Source: Pseudisothecium myosuroides
Lineage: Eukaryota > Streptophyta > Bryopsida > Hypnales > Lembophyllaceae
Direction: 5' to 3'
DNA: 64,000 nucleotides
Assembly: GCA_951799445.1 (NCBI GenBank)
Contig: OX637294.1
Coordinates: 27,987,452 to 28,051,451, forward strand
In this document: positions 1 through 11,250 of the stretch, one piece after another
Position numbering within the stretch: the stretch's first letter is position 1
Layout: every line of letters begins with the position of its first letter
The notes under the pieces: model-generated
The model's input: only the letters and a program-made list of their open reading frames with translations
Told to the model about the DNA's origin: nothing
Database searches by the model: none
Position numbers and translations under genes: made by a program

Positions 1-76
1 GTTTTTTTGGACGTCCACTAAAATTGGTCTCCTAAAATTATGCTAACGTCACCTAAAACGCAGGTTTCTTATAGTG
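1..76. repeat. CACTA-like transposon terminus (right end, truncated by window edge)
   Basis: The segment is nearly identical in inverted orientation to 888-960 and in direct orientation to 1045-1119. It stops at 'cttatagtg'. Read outward this is CACTATAAG, the CACTA signature of En/Spm-type DNA transposons. The rest of the element lies before the window. The sequence after position 76 is unrelated to the repeat, so 76 is taken as the boundary. Confidence 0.6.
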
Positions 77-439
77 TCTTTGCTATTGGCTCAAATGTTT
101 CAACAATTCTGTGTCTGCATGATTGCGCTCACTACACCTTATACAGTACTTCCGTTGCACCAAAGTGAGTTGCTGTATTGATGGACTGAACGAGGAAACC
201 AAAAGAGGAACCTTACAGTCTATATGGAAAAGCGAAAATTCTCAAGCTCATTTTAGAGTTTCAATAGTCCTCCCAAGGTCATGAAGAGACAATGATACTG
301 AGTTCAACGGCTATACTATGCGGCCAGGATTCTCTCTCATACTAAAATTCACATGTTTGGGGACTTTTGCAATGTTTGTATGAGGTTTTGCAAATTGAAT
401 GCTCACCTATGATTGTATGATTGATAGTTTTGAACAAGC

Positions 440-751
440 ATGGAGGAGTTTAGAGAGATGGCAATGGCAATGATGGAAGACCACGCTAATGGTGCACAAC
501 CAAATTACCATCAAGTAGCAAAGCTCTTGCAAGAGCGGCTAAACGACTTTCTAGAAGGGGACTGTGGAGAACTTCCCAACAAGAAATTACAACGCTTACT
601 CTACATGGTTGCATCGCATGAGGTTGTTTCATATGCCTTCATGGAACCTATCCTTTGGGGTCGTCTTCGGAAGGAGTTGCTCATGCTAGTCCTGAGACGT
701 CTGCTAGTGCCTGAAATCACCCGCTTTCGTTGCCAGCTCCCCAAGGAATGA
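440..751 (+). CDS. Hypothetical 103-aa protein
   Basis: I do not recognise this protein. The ORF opens at an ATG in a good plant context (A at -3, G at +4) and is noticeably richer in G/C than its surroundings, which supports coding. It has an acidic, methionine-rich start (MEEFREMAM), a central LLQERLNDF helix-like segment, and a conserved-looking stretch with YMVASHEVVSYAF followed by LWGRLRKELL. No signal peptide or membrane segment is obvious. It lies between two outward CACTA-like element ends (1-76 and 882-1119). It could therefore be a short single-exon gene, an exon of a longer gene, or a gene fragment trapped between elements. No TATA box or intron border is convincing. Confidence 0.4.
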   Translation: MEEFREMAMAMMEDHANGAQPNYHQVAKLLQERLNDFLEGDCGELPNKKLQRLLYMVASHEVVSYAFMEPILWGRLRKELLMLVLRRLLVPEITRFRCQLPKE

Positions 752-881
752 ACCACGAACACGGAGTTCAACTAGGCATGTGACAAATCAAACCCCAAAA
801 TGGCAACACTTCTTTTGAATGCACAAAAACCCAATCAGTTCTCAGTAAGTATCTTTGATTTCAGCAAGTATATATGGCTGA

Positions 882-1119
882 CACCATCCTAAACCTGTGG
901 TTTAGGTGACGTTAGTATAATTTTAGGAGACCAATTTTAGTAGACGTCCGAAAAAACAACTTGTGTTTTTATGTCAATAATAACGTCCACCCTAACATTT
1001 ACATGGTACACTGGACTTTATTATTGACATAAAAACACAAGTTATTTCTTCGGACGTCCACTGAAATCCGTCTCTTAAAATTATGCTAACATCACCTAAA
1101 ACGGAGGTTTCTTATAGTG
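882..1119. mobile_element. CACTA-type MITE, 238 bp, almost wholly palindromic
   Basis: Two arms of about 103 bp (882-986 and 1016-1119) are inverted copies of each other around a centre of about 30 bp. The right terminus reads CACTATAAGAAACCTCC outward. The left has drifted to CACCATCCTAAACCTG. Both arms continue through 'ttaggtgacgttag' or near variants and 'gtgtttttatgtcaataata'. Such long-armed foldback elements with CACTA termini are non-autonomous En/Spm derivatives. I cannot see a matching 2-3 bp target duplication, so the exact borders are uncertain. Confidence 0.65.
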
Positions 1120-2426
1120 AGCGTTCAGTATCGCTTCCACTTATCAAATCGGGGTAAAACACCTAGCTCGTTTGATTCTAGTGAAACCAAAACAGTTTGG
1201 ATGCCAATAGCTGGTGATGGTGGATTGATATGCTTCATGTCCACTTAAAACTACACAGAGGCAAATCCTGTGACATTCTTTTGATTTGAAAAGACTTCCT
1301 ATAGCTCGCAGCCACAAGAATACAGTGCATTTGGGGGTACACGGTTACATCTTTCTCAAAGGGGTTACATTGGTGTAACTTCTCCCGTGTAAATGCATGG
1401 AGTCGTTTGTAAATGCGTGTTCCGGGTTACAAGGGTGCGGCCGTCTACCTACCACTGCATCTTGGCAGGACTAAAACAAATGATTTATGACTACAATTAA
1501 GAAAGTTGCAACGGCACAGTTAGAATGTATTGATTTGTGCGCACGGAGCCAATTAGGCTCTATGTTGTTGATTCAATTTCATTCTATTTAAAGAATAAAA
1601 ATTTTAAAAAGTATTCGGATTTGAAGGATTGAAATTTAATAGAATCAAAAGTTTTATTTATTCAAGATTCAAGATTTAGGGGTTTAGGGGTTTTAGAAAC
1701 ATATCAAGATGTTGTAGCCATAGAATTAGGAGATTAGGGTGTGCTAAAAGGGTCCCTAGTCACTGATATAAAGCCTCCATGTCCATTTTGTTCTTTGCTA
1801 TTTTGTTGCAATTAGATATGAATGAAAAAACTTCATTTTTATGGGTCAAAAAAAAGAGTTACACATTTACATCAAGTCAGAAATTTCAACTTTTTTGTGA
1901 AGAATTGAAGTTGGTGTTAATGTTTAAAAAAAATGAAGAAAATTCATATTATATAAAAATGATGATAAAAAAACTAAAATCTTACCATAGATGTATATTA
2001 TAGTGCACAACATCATTGTCAAAACCAAAGTTTTCGGGTCACTCTAAAATTAGAAAATCAAAAAATCTGGGTTAAAGCCCTAGAGTTCATATTGCTTTCA
2101 AATATCCAAATTCACAATTTTTTTCTAAATTTCTAGTTAGAATTTAAATCATCCTTACTGAACCTCTTTTCATTAGTTTAAGGTGGAAATAATTCAAGAA
2201 ACATTTTTATGGATGAAATTTACATCAACAACAAATAATAAGAAATAGACAAAATATAATATAACAGGGAGCTATGAACTAAGAGTTTTTTTAATAGGAA
2301 AGTCAATACTACCATAAAGAGATTTGCAAGAATATTCACTAAAACTATACTTAGGTACCCTAACAAGACGTGTAGGCCCCAGAAAATCATCTACAAAATT
2401 CAATATGTTTTGTGCCACTGTCTTTG
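1120..2426. other. Gene-free AT-rich stretch
   Basis: No supported gene. At 1330-1450 there is a slightly GC-richer patch with the small palindrome 'gttacattggtgtaac'. A TTTAGGG-like run (ggtttaggggtttt) lies near 1680. From 1800 to 2400 the sequence is low-complexity, and its open frames are made of Lys/Phe-rich AT runs. Confidence 0.6.
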
Positions 2427-2480
2427 TTAACCCCTAAAGGACCCGGGGTGTTTTAGGGTAGTCCTTGTTTTCTTGACTAG
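2427..2480 (+). repeat. TTAA-family element, left terminus only
   Basis: Begins TTAACCCCTAAAGGACC, the best match to the family terminus defined by the complete copies at 36143, 45397 and 58761. I cannot find its partner terminus, so it is annotated only as an end. Confidence 0.45.
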
Positions 2481-3327
2481 CTCTCGTGACAAGCATAATT
2501 CCTCATTTGTGTGGAATAATTTTCATGATCCCCACCATTAAAATGAAACAAGACTTATTTAGCTTTCATATAAAAAAAAGATCAACAAAATTGCATACTT
2601 TTGGTAAAAATGCCACCGTTGACAAGAGCGATGAAAGATGTTTACTTAGGGAGTACTTTGTATGTATATTTGGGTCAGGCAATGGCATATGGCTATTTTT
2701 AGGCCACAGTTTTCCACGTTGGGAGCAGGTTCTGCCGGTTTTTTTTATTTTTTATTTTTTGGGGGTGTGGCCCTATCTTTTGCAATATTAGTCCAAATGG
2801 GGAATTTTTTTCCCCATCTAGACTGATTTTTCCCCCTCTTTCCAATGGGAGAAGTTTTGCCTTTGAATTCATCCCTAGGAAAAAGTTAGATTTGGGGGGC
2901 ACTTCTTCTTCTTCTTTGAATTCAATGCTTTCATTTGGGTTTAGGGCCTTTCGTTGTTTGGGGTTTAGGATGTTCTTGTGGCCTTCTTTTCTTAATTCTA
3001 CCTCACTCATGAATTCATTTTGAATTTCTTTTCCCTCCTCTTTTGTGGAAGAAATGGAAGGGGGTTATGTTCAAAGGATTTTGGCCTCATTCTTAGAGAT
3101 GGTTTTTTATGATGAGAATTCGTGCCTTCTTTCAAGATTTTGTTGGTCCTTTTTCCGAAAGATATTTTGAGGGTTTAGGGTAGCAATAGACTTCAGTTGG
3201 GATTTTATTTGCATGCCATCCACGGTCAACGTGTCCAGTGATCCCCCTACCATAGCAATCATCTTAGACAAAAATGAAGAGCCATCCGGAGAGTTGAAAG
3301 GTTTAGGGCTTATGGCCCTAAACTGCT
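2481..3327. other. Gene-free stretch with telomere-like motifs
   Basis: Contains a run of G/T-rich sequence with single TTTAGGG units near 2940 and 2965 and pyrimidine runs. A 103-codon open frame on the minus strand (2699-3010) reads through CCCTAAACCC units as LNPK-type repeats and is not accepted as a gene. Confidence 0.5.
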
Positions 3328-3540
3328 TCTACATAGGATTTAGGGTTTAGGATTCACTAAAAACAACAATAGTAGGAGAAATGAGGGTTGATTTCATTGA
3401 CCTTTGGGTAGTATAGCCATAATCAAATCTAATTTTCAGAAGGGAAAAGGGTTTAGGGTTTTAGGGTTTAGGGTTCACTAGAAACAACAATAGTGGGGGG
3501 AATGAGGGTTGATTTCATTGACCTTTTGGTAGTAGGGTCA
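3328..3540 (+). repeat. Telomere-like dispersed module, copy 1
   Basis: Two internal units with a period of about 121 bp each start with TTTAGGG-type runs, followed by 'ggttcactagaaacaac' or a close variant and a stretch ending in 'ataatcaaatctaattt'. The module recurs at 9036-9245. The TTTAGGG runs are 2-4 units long and imperfect, so this is an interstitial repeat and not a telomere. Confidence 0.7.
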
Positions 3541-4345
3541 TAATCAAATCTAATTTAGATTTATATATATGGCTTTATATATATGTGGAAAGCTTTGAAT
3601 TTATATTAGATTTATATATATGAGGAAAGCTTTGAATCATCTCATTTTGATTTATGAATCAAACGTTATGAGGATTTTTAATTTGCAAGCATTTATGGAT
3701 TGTCTACTCTAAAATAAACTTTAAAGTAGTTTATTTCACTCCATTTTAAATATTTTTCAAAAAAAATAAAATTCTAGGATGTAGATTGTTTATTACAACA
3801 TTGCAACCATTGGGATTGGCATTTTCCAATTCCATAACTAAACTCTTAACAATTTACCGTTTTGAACCATTCTCTATTTCTTTCTACATACTATTTTTTC
3901 CCTATATGTTGTACAATTCCAAATAATCTGAAAATTTTCAAGCATGTAGCCAACTTGCCCTGAAGAATGAATCCAAAGAAGCACATCCATTTTGGAAATT
4001 TTTTCATAATAATCTAACCTTGTAAAGTACAGTTGCCCCATTTTTTGTAGGGCCAAAAAAAAAGGAACTTTGCCACTTCAAATACTAATATCTCCCAATC
4101 TACACAATGGAAATTGGGTTGATTTTTTCCACACATTCTCAAACCAGAGTACTAGAAGATCCTACAGTTACATGTGTCCAAAATTTTTTTCCAAAAAATA
4201 TTGAAAATTGAGTGAAATAAATGACTTCAAAGTTTATTTTAGAACTATCTACAAACAAAAACTTCTCATAACTTTTTCTCATTGACCAAAATGGAATGAT
4301 TCAAAGCTTTCCACACATATATAAATCAAGAGGGTGAATCCCTCT
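3541..4345 (+). repeat. TTAA-family internal body (as in 36420-37010), followed by an inverted piece
   Basis: 3541-4200 aligns with the body of the complete element at 36143-37076. It shares 'gtggaaagctttgaat', the 'gtacaattccaaat' block and the terminal-side block 'ctacagttacatgtgtc'. From about 4200 to 4345 a piece of the same body is present inverted, visible as 'gattcaaagctttccacaca'. The copy therefore looks rearranged. On the minus strand, 3874-4056 stays open for 60 codons and matches the same antisense frame in the copies at 23791 and 36730. Confidence 0.65.
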
Positions 4346-5138
4346 GTTCTTCGATAAAGTTTTGATTGCTTAGTTTATTAAGCCTCCAATAGAAGCCAAT
4401 GCGTATATTTACATTTGAAGTATAGAAAATGGATTTGGAATACTGAAAAATGTCAATTCAATTGATTTTGGTACAATAATAAACCATCTACATCCTAGCT
4501 TTAATTCTAGGATTTAGGGTTTATAGGTCTTTAGAAGGTAATTATTTTGGAGACTTGTACATAACAATCTACTTCAAGGCTTTAGGGACATTAGAAATGG
4601 GTATAATTTCATCTAGAATATTTATTTTGGGAAATCAATATTCATAAGTGTGCTAAATCAAAAAGACCAAATAACAATATAAAACCATTTGGATTGAAAG
4701 AGTGACCTAATCTGACCTTTTTTTTTGGTACACCTAGTCTTAGATTATTTCTTCTAGTAGTATGGAAATGGATTTAGGGTATAAATTTCAAACACTTTGC
4801 CCACACAGATTGTAAATTATCTACAATTAAGGGTAGAAAATAAACTTCTTAAGATACATTGCAGGGCTTCATGAAACTTTGAACCTTTTTCACTAAAATT
4901 TTGGCACTACAAAGTTGGGAAGGTAAAAGGGGTTTTAGGGTGTAGGATTCAATTGAGGGTCTTGGGAAAGAAAAGTAGCAAACCAATCTAATTTGAATTC
5001 CTAAGAAATTGGGTTGGATTTAGGGTGTATAAGGTAGGAAGAAAATCTAAATTCTTTATATTTCTAAATTGAAAATAAAAGGCACTAATTCTAGTAGTAA
5101 GATGGACGCGCAAGAAAATATCCCATGGAGAGTTGCAG
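4346..5138. other. Gene-free stretch
   Basis: Single TTTAGGG-like motifs near 4508, 4770, 4933 and 5018 and otherwise AT-rich unique-looking sequence. No open frame with protein-like composition. Confidence 0.55.
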
Positions 5139-5578
5139 TTAACCCATAAAGGACAAAACACCGTGTGTAGGACAATATAGCAATTTTGGGCAGCTCCCTA
5201 CAAATGGAATTTTTCTTTTTTTCTTTTTTTTTAAAAATTCACACAATATATGCCCAAGGAGTAGCTTTGAGGCCCAACAATTTTCATAACTTTTGACTGC
5301 ATGGTTAAAAAGTTATTGCATGATGTATCATTTTCATTTATTAGTGGGCAATTCAAGAAAATCTTAAAAAATCACTTTTAAAAATTAAAGAAAATTGAAA
5401 CTAGGGTTATAGATTTAGGTATATGTGGAAGGCTTTTTTGATCATTCTTTTTTGATTGATGAAGTGAAAGTTATGAGGGTAGTTAGGGAATCTCTACTCT
5501 ATTAGGGTCTTTGAAGGCCTTTATTTAACTCAGTTTTCGATATTGAAAAAAAACAGGGTAAACATAGGGTGCATATTC
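5139..5578 (+). mobile_element. TTAA-family element, left half
   Basis: Starts TTAACCCATAAAGGAC and is collinear with the left arm of the foldback at 62251 and, inverted, with 24290-24521. Shared blocks are 'ttttgggcagctc', 'cataacttttgactgcatgg' and 'aaaaagttattgcatgatg'. It is interrupted at 5579 by a second left terminus. Confidence 0.65.
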
Positions 5579-5720
5579 TTAACCCCTAAAGGACCAAGGT
5601 GAATTTTGGAGCAACATAGCGTCTTTGGGCAAGTGCATGTGGGTAGAGATTTCCATATTTTTGGCCCAAATTTCATTAGAAGGAGCCCGTGTTTTTTCGG
5701 ATGGTTCAAATAGACGGGCA
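5579..5720 (+). mobile_element. Second TTAA-family left end abutting the first
   Basis: Starts TTAACCCCTAAAGGACCAAG and continues like the left end at 36143 (thymine-rich 'agagatttccatattttt'). The match fades after about 5720 and no right end is found. A nested insertion or a recombinant between two copies would both explain the tandem starts. Confidence 0.5.
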
Positions 5721-6659
5721 CATTTAAAAAAACATGAGATCAAAGATGCGGTAGTAGTCCTAGAAAGCTGAATTTAGTTGGATGTTTTTAAGAACGTGTG
5801 TATGTTACATGTATAAGGAGTTCATATTTTCTGCGCCAGGATTGTTTAGTAAGACATTGAAGAAAACAAATACACATTTTTTTGAACGTCCAAAAAAACA
5901 TGGATTTACCATGTTGGCAATGAGGGTTAATTCCATTGTAGGTAACTTAGGAAAAATTACTATGGAGTCTTATCAAACGCTGCCCCATTGTAGAAAATAG
6001 AAAGGAGGGGCAGCTCCTTTCTACATTTCTAAAAAGACTTATATAAATGGATGCAGAACTTTTGGTTCTTCAACATTTCTATTATTACTTGTAATATAGT
6101 ACAAATAGCATAAATAAAAGCTAAAGAGCTAGTCTAATGTATTGTACCTTATTTTCTCTCTATTGATATGTATTTTTTTGGTCCTTTATATATGAAAGAA
6201 AATTCTACAAATTTTGTGCTCATTTGTTGCATATTCCTGTCCCAACTACATTATTTATTGAATTAAATAATCATTGTACATACTTCTATTTCCAATGTCT
6301 TTTTAAATAAAAAATAATATTTATAAAATGGTCATAAATTAGTTTTTCATTTCATATGTGAATGACAACAATATGTATGAATGACGAAATAATAGCTGAA
6401 GACATGCCTAACACTATGTAGTCCCTTATGATTGGACATTGTAATTTATGAGTACTTAAATGCAATTCGTGACATGTCTTTGGAGGAGGATGTGCAATAT
6501 GCACATATATTTCATTGTTAAGCTACTTGGAAGACTCTCATGAAAGATTGATGTTTGTTAGGTTATAATTTGATAATGCAATATTGAGTTCAAGATAGCA
6601 ATGAAAGTTATCTCCAATTGTTGTGAGTAATATGTCATCATTGAAGTGAAGAACATGTG
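5721..6659. other. Gene-free AT-rich stretch
   Basis: No supported gene, RNA or repeat. The open frame at 5782-6000 has no recognisable features. Confidence 0.5.
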
Positions 6660-7406
6660 TTAAGTCCTAATGTCCTATTGTCCCCTTTGGGGAGAAAATG
6701 AATTTTGGGCTCACTACTATGGTCTCAATATTCATCATAATAATTTGAAACTTTTTGTAAAGATAAAAAAACACAATAGCTTTCCAAAAATTTAATGTTT
6801 ATTTCAATCGGTGCTTAGGAGTTAGGACCTAAAGTTTTGGGACAAAAGCTCATTTTTTAAAGTGCATTTGGCAGAAATCTTCCCATCCTAAATTAATCTT
6901 AAAATGAATTTTTTTTTCTCATATAATAGAATTCTATCTATATGGGAAGCTTTGATTCATTGCATTTGGATTTACTATGTAAAAGTGATGGACAATCTTA
7001 TTTTATAGGCAATTAAAGCATCTTTTTAGAATCTTAACATATAAGATGCATTTTTTAATGTAGTCTCCACAATTTTAAAAGAAAATTTATTTAAGAAGGT
7101 TAAGTTTGTTTGCTAAAACAATCTCACCATTGAAATTTTGGTGCTTCAAATCCCATCTTAGAGCTGTTAACCCCTAACTACCTTAGCAACCATATATGTC
7201 TAAAAGAATATAAAATGTCCAAAAAAATGTCCAAAAAATGTCCAAAAACGTCTAAAAAAATATATGTCTAAAATATATATGTCCAAAAAAATCCTACAGT
7301 TACATATGCCTAAGGGGTTACTGTTCTTAGGGTTTAAACTTATACTAGAAATGACAATTTTGAAGTGTTTACAATGAAAACATAGTCAAAAAACTTTAGG
7401 AGTTAA
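6660..7406 (+). mobile_element. TTAA-family element, 747 bp, diverged
   Basis: The left end is a degenerate TTAAGTCCTAATGTCC, followed by 'gtcccctttgggga' just as the copy at 58761 has 'gtcccctccgggga'. The body to about 7165 matches the 58761 copy, including 'gaagctttgattcatt' and 'taagtttgtttgc'. The right end 'ctttaggagttaa' matches the right end at 37076 instead, so the element is a chimera of two subfamilies. A 155-bp piece at 7167-7320, itself starting TTAACCCCTAAC, seems to be inserted in it. Confidence 0.55.
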
Positions 7407-9035
7407 AATAGTAAATTGAAGTAAATAGAAAAATAAAAAATTGGCCATTTGTAACAAATCTATAGAGATGGTCACCACCAAAACAATGTTTTATAGGGTG
7501 AAAAAAATGCAGACACAATGAAGCTCATTTTATAGACTTCCATACCACATTAAATTATTTTTTTGTAAAATTCCTTTTGTTACTAGCTACAAATCTACTA
7601 GAAGACCATTTATTCCAAATTTCAATTCAAATTTTGTTTTGGGGGGTGACAAATAGCTCCCTGGACCCCCAAAATGGCGAGTGTAGCATGATCTGTGAAG
7701 CTTACCAGAAGGATCACTTGTGCTTGAGGTTCACAATTAGTTCATTCTAGCATATTGAGAAAAATCCATCGTTTTGACATATCGTTTGCTGGGTTTTACC
7801 TTGGATTGATATGATATTTGGGGTTGGCTTGTAGATCAACTTCAATTTGCAGTCATGGACGCACCACGTAGAAGTGACAAACGGAGGTCCATATGCAAAG
7901 AAGCTCTTATAGCCATCACAGTGGAGGAATCTTTAAAGTGGTGAGATGTTCTAGAATAGAATGTTCTTTGTACTGCGGAAAGGTTTTGTATTTTGTGGTA
8001 GTGATTTGAAGCTTTTGTGGACAATGCAACAACTCATGTATCTTTTAGGGGTTAGGGTGAATTTTACCCTCATGGTCCCATATTTGATATCTCATACAGT
8101 TCCTGGAGTCGTTTATTGGGAGGATACTATGGGTTTTACTTCTCATGGATGTTGAATTTTGTTTATTGTGGGATAGATGTTGCCAAAGGATTTAGGGTTC
8201 AAATTTTTGGGGTGGTGAATTAGAACTATTGGTTAGTATTGATTCCTTCTTTCTGTACATACAAACCTCATATTCTCTATTCAAGCAGTTGTTTATAATT
8301 GGCACCATCGGTGTGCATGTTTGTACCACTGAAACTAAATGTAAATTAGGAAATATTGTGAAGTAAAAGGAAAGATTCTTGGAAGGAAATAGACTACGGT
8401 ATTTGGATAATTGGCTTTCTAAGGTCTAGACATGCAAAGCTTTCTGAAGTATGGTCTCAATGGATAAAGAAAATGCACCTTGTAAGTCATTCAACTGTTT
8501 CTAGACCTCTCATCTCTTACTTGGACTTTGCATATTAGACACTTGCAGCTTCTTATTTCCAGTGCATGCATGATACCCTCTTCCAAGGCTGCAAGATTTA
8601 TTTTGAGTAGGGTTAGTATGGCTCTTGGTGCCCTTGAATTCTAAGATGAATCTTAACAGTGAGATGCAACTTTGGACTCCCTGTGCCCTTCTTGCTAAGT
8701 ACAACAAGAAATGCTCATTGATGCTGCACAATCTTGAAAAATGAACTAAAATTGCAAAATTTTCAACTTAAACATTTATAGGGAATACATTTAGATGCCA
8801 ATTGCATCTATATTGAACTCTATTTGAACTTTCAATAGAGAGTTATTTTTAAGAATTTTTTGTTCATTTTTTAGGCTCTTTTTAAAAAAGTAAATAAGGG
8901 GTGCAAAACTATTTTCAATTCTGTAGTGTATCTTTTTTCTTCAAAATTTTTTAACTAATTATTATCAACATATAAAAATACCAAACATTCATAATATAAA
9001 ATTTCAAAGTGGAAGAATCTACTAAAACCCATTCT
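7407..9035. other. Gene-free stretch with weak coding-like traces
   Basis: 7854-7943 is a 29-codon ATG-started ORF (MDAPRRSDKRRS...) of coding-like composition. 8500-8730 is slightly GC-richer. Neither is recognisable. TTTAGGG-like single units occur near 8050 and 8195. Confidence 0.4.
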
Positions 9036-9263
9036 ATGTAGGGTTTAGGGTTTAGGGTTCACTAAAAACAACAATAGTAGGGGGAATGAGGGTTGATTTC
9101 ATTGACCTTTGGATAGTATAGTCATAATCAAATCTAATTTTCAGAAGGAAAAAGGGTTTAGGGTTTTAGGGTTTAGGGTTCACTAGAAACAACGATAGTG
9201 GGGGGAATGAAGGTTGATTTCATTGACCTTTTGGTAGTAGGGTCATAATCAAATCTAATTTAG

Positions 9264-9314
<51 letters not shown>

Positions 9315-9790
9315 TTTATATATATGTGGAAAGCTTTGAATTTATATTAGATTTATATATATGAAGAAAGCTTTGAATCATCTCATTTTGATTTATGAGT
9401 CAAATGTTATGAGGATTTTTAATTTGCAAGCATTTATGGATTGTCTACTCTAAAATAAACTTTAAAGTTGTTTATTTCAAACCGAATTCAAAGAAGCAAC
9501 TCCATTTTCCACATTTTTTCATTGAAAAGTGAACTTGTGAAGTGCAGCTGCCCAATTTTTCGCAGGGTTGGAAAAATGATTTTGGTGAATTTGAATGCTT
9601 ATATCTTACAATCCACACGGTGGAATTTTCTGAAATTTTTACCACATGTTGTTAAGTCATCAAACTCTAGGATCTTATGGTTACATGTGTCAAAATTGTG
9701 TTTTTTTTCCAAAAATTTGGTAGTTGTATTAGAATTGGCAATTTTGGTAAATTTTGGGTAAATACATAGTCATGGAACTTTAGGGGTTAA
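9036..9790 (+). mobile_element. Telomere-like module joined to a TTAA-family right half, copy 2
   Basis: 9036-9245 repeats the module at 3328-3540, including its two internal units. 9245-9790 repeats the adjoining TTAA-family body and ends in 'gaactttaggggttaa' at 9790, a full family right terminus. Compared with copy 1 the body lacks about 230 bp just after 'agttgtttatttca'. Since both copies share the same junction between the telomere-like module and the body, the composite existed before duplication. Confidence 0.65.
9267..9311. repeat. (TA)n microsatellite
   Basis: About 22 TA units. The equivalent site in copy 1 (near 3563) has only about four, so the array expanded after the two copies separated. 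Confidence 0.95.
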
Positions 9791-10535
9791 ACAATAAGAA
9801 TGGACTACCATTGTTTTTCAAAAGCTGGAAGTTTTGATTCTTAAAAAATTAATTCCAAGGACAAGTGACTAATTTGATTTTTCTTAGATAATATAGCTCT
9901 AGTACAAATTAGATTGTAAACTATAGAATCATATTTACAAGAGCTTCTATGAGTTGCACTTGAAGTTGCTAGGTGAAATGTATATTGAAGATTAAACAAA
10001 GGGTTTTTTACCAAAGTTTGTAAGCAAGTAATTTAGGATTTACGAGAGACTATTTGGCCATTGTAACCATGATTTTTGGAGTTACATTTTGGTCCATAGT
10101 TTTTAGCGACATTCATTATGACTTGGCTACTTATTCAATTTGGTGGTTGTTATTTGGCTATTTGTCCCCTCATCATTTCACAAAAAATGGTAAATTTGTA
10201 TAGGTGATGGAAATGCATTAAATGAACTAAATGAAAGTAATTTACCATGACTAATGGTTGCTTTTTAAAAATAAAGGATAGTAATCATTGCATTAAAAAT
10301 ACAGGGAAAAAACTAATGGTTACTTTTATAAAACTCCATTGATTGTTGTGGAATAAGATTGAACAGAAGCCAACTTCTATAGTCATATTGTAGAACAAGA
10401 TTGATCAAGATACACCAAACGGTATTGAAGTTATGTTCCATAGCCATTTTGACCCATTGTTCTCTTGAAGATTATATAATACATTCATTAATCCTAGTTG
10501 TTGAACCTCTTTATAAAATAGAATTTTGGCCACCA

Positions 10536-11046
10536 TTAACCCCTGAAGGACTGAGGCACATTTTGGACAAACATTGTTCAACTACCACTTTTTAAAGTTG
10601 GAAGAAGAAAATGCAAAAGAATAGTTGTTTGTTTTTTTCTTTCAAAATTCAACCATACAAATATGTACTACACTTCTATGGAAATTTGTGGATAAAAATT
10701 CAAAAACTTTGACCGCATGGACTGAAAAATTATATTGTTTTCAGTTATTTGAAAAAAAATTCTCTAAAACCTCATTTAACAAGATCCAACAAATTTCTTT
10801 TCTTTCTAGAGTGAGATTTTTAAACTATACATAGTTATATTTATTGACATGCTACCCGAAAAATTCAAGAGAGCTAATTTTTTTATTTGGGTACCAGATG
10901 GAAAAATTTCACTAATTATCACTAGTCAAGGAAGTACATATTTATATCTTGCATCAATATTTCATGAAAACCCAACCATAACCAAGTTAATAAAAACTAG
11001 CCGACATTTCAACTGTACTTTTAATAAAAGTGGTGTTGTACGGTTA
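10536..11046 (+). mobile_element. Diverged TTAA-family element
   Basis: Starts TTAACCCCTGAAGGACTGAG and shares the 'cacattttggac' and 'actttgaccgcatgg' blocks with other left ends. The right boundary is placed at the TTAA in 'tacggttaa' because the following sequence (from 11048) also follows the TTAA end of the element at 23591 (read on minus). The right terminus itself is degenerate. Confidence 0.4.
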
Positions 11047-11049
11047 AAA

Positions 11050-11250
11050 TGAATAGAATACTCTACCACTGTTCATTGACAATGGAATTGAGGAGGTCTA
11101 CTTTGTTGTTCCAGCTTGTTTTCACTATCGATTTTGGTCGATTAGAGACTTTTGCGTCTAGGTAGGAAATTAGTTTACTACAATACTCACTTCTCCAAAT
11201 AGTATGTTGAAGGATGCCAAGGAGTTGATCATCCAAGACTTATCCACAAT
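11050..11250 (+). repeat. Dispersed repeat, inverted copy at 23385-23588
   Basis: Shares with the reverse complement of 23385-23588 the blocks 'attagagacttttgc', 'caatactcact' and 'ttgaaggatgccaaggag'. The similarity is high enough to be a segmental duplication. Both copies sit directly beside a TTAA-family element end. The sequence reads protein-like (FHYRFWSIRDFC, then KDAKELIIQDL) but with stops, so it may be a relic of a coding exon. Confidence 0.6.

Noticed and set aside
2699..3010. 103-codon minus-strand frame
   Set aside because: It reads through CCCTAAACCC-like units (LNPK repeats) and polypurine runs; composition follows the repeat, with no protein-like features.
3328..3480. True telomere or telomere-healing site
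   Set aside because: TTTAGGG runs are only 2-4 imperfect units embedded in a module that repeats with unique sequence; they are interstitial.
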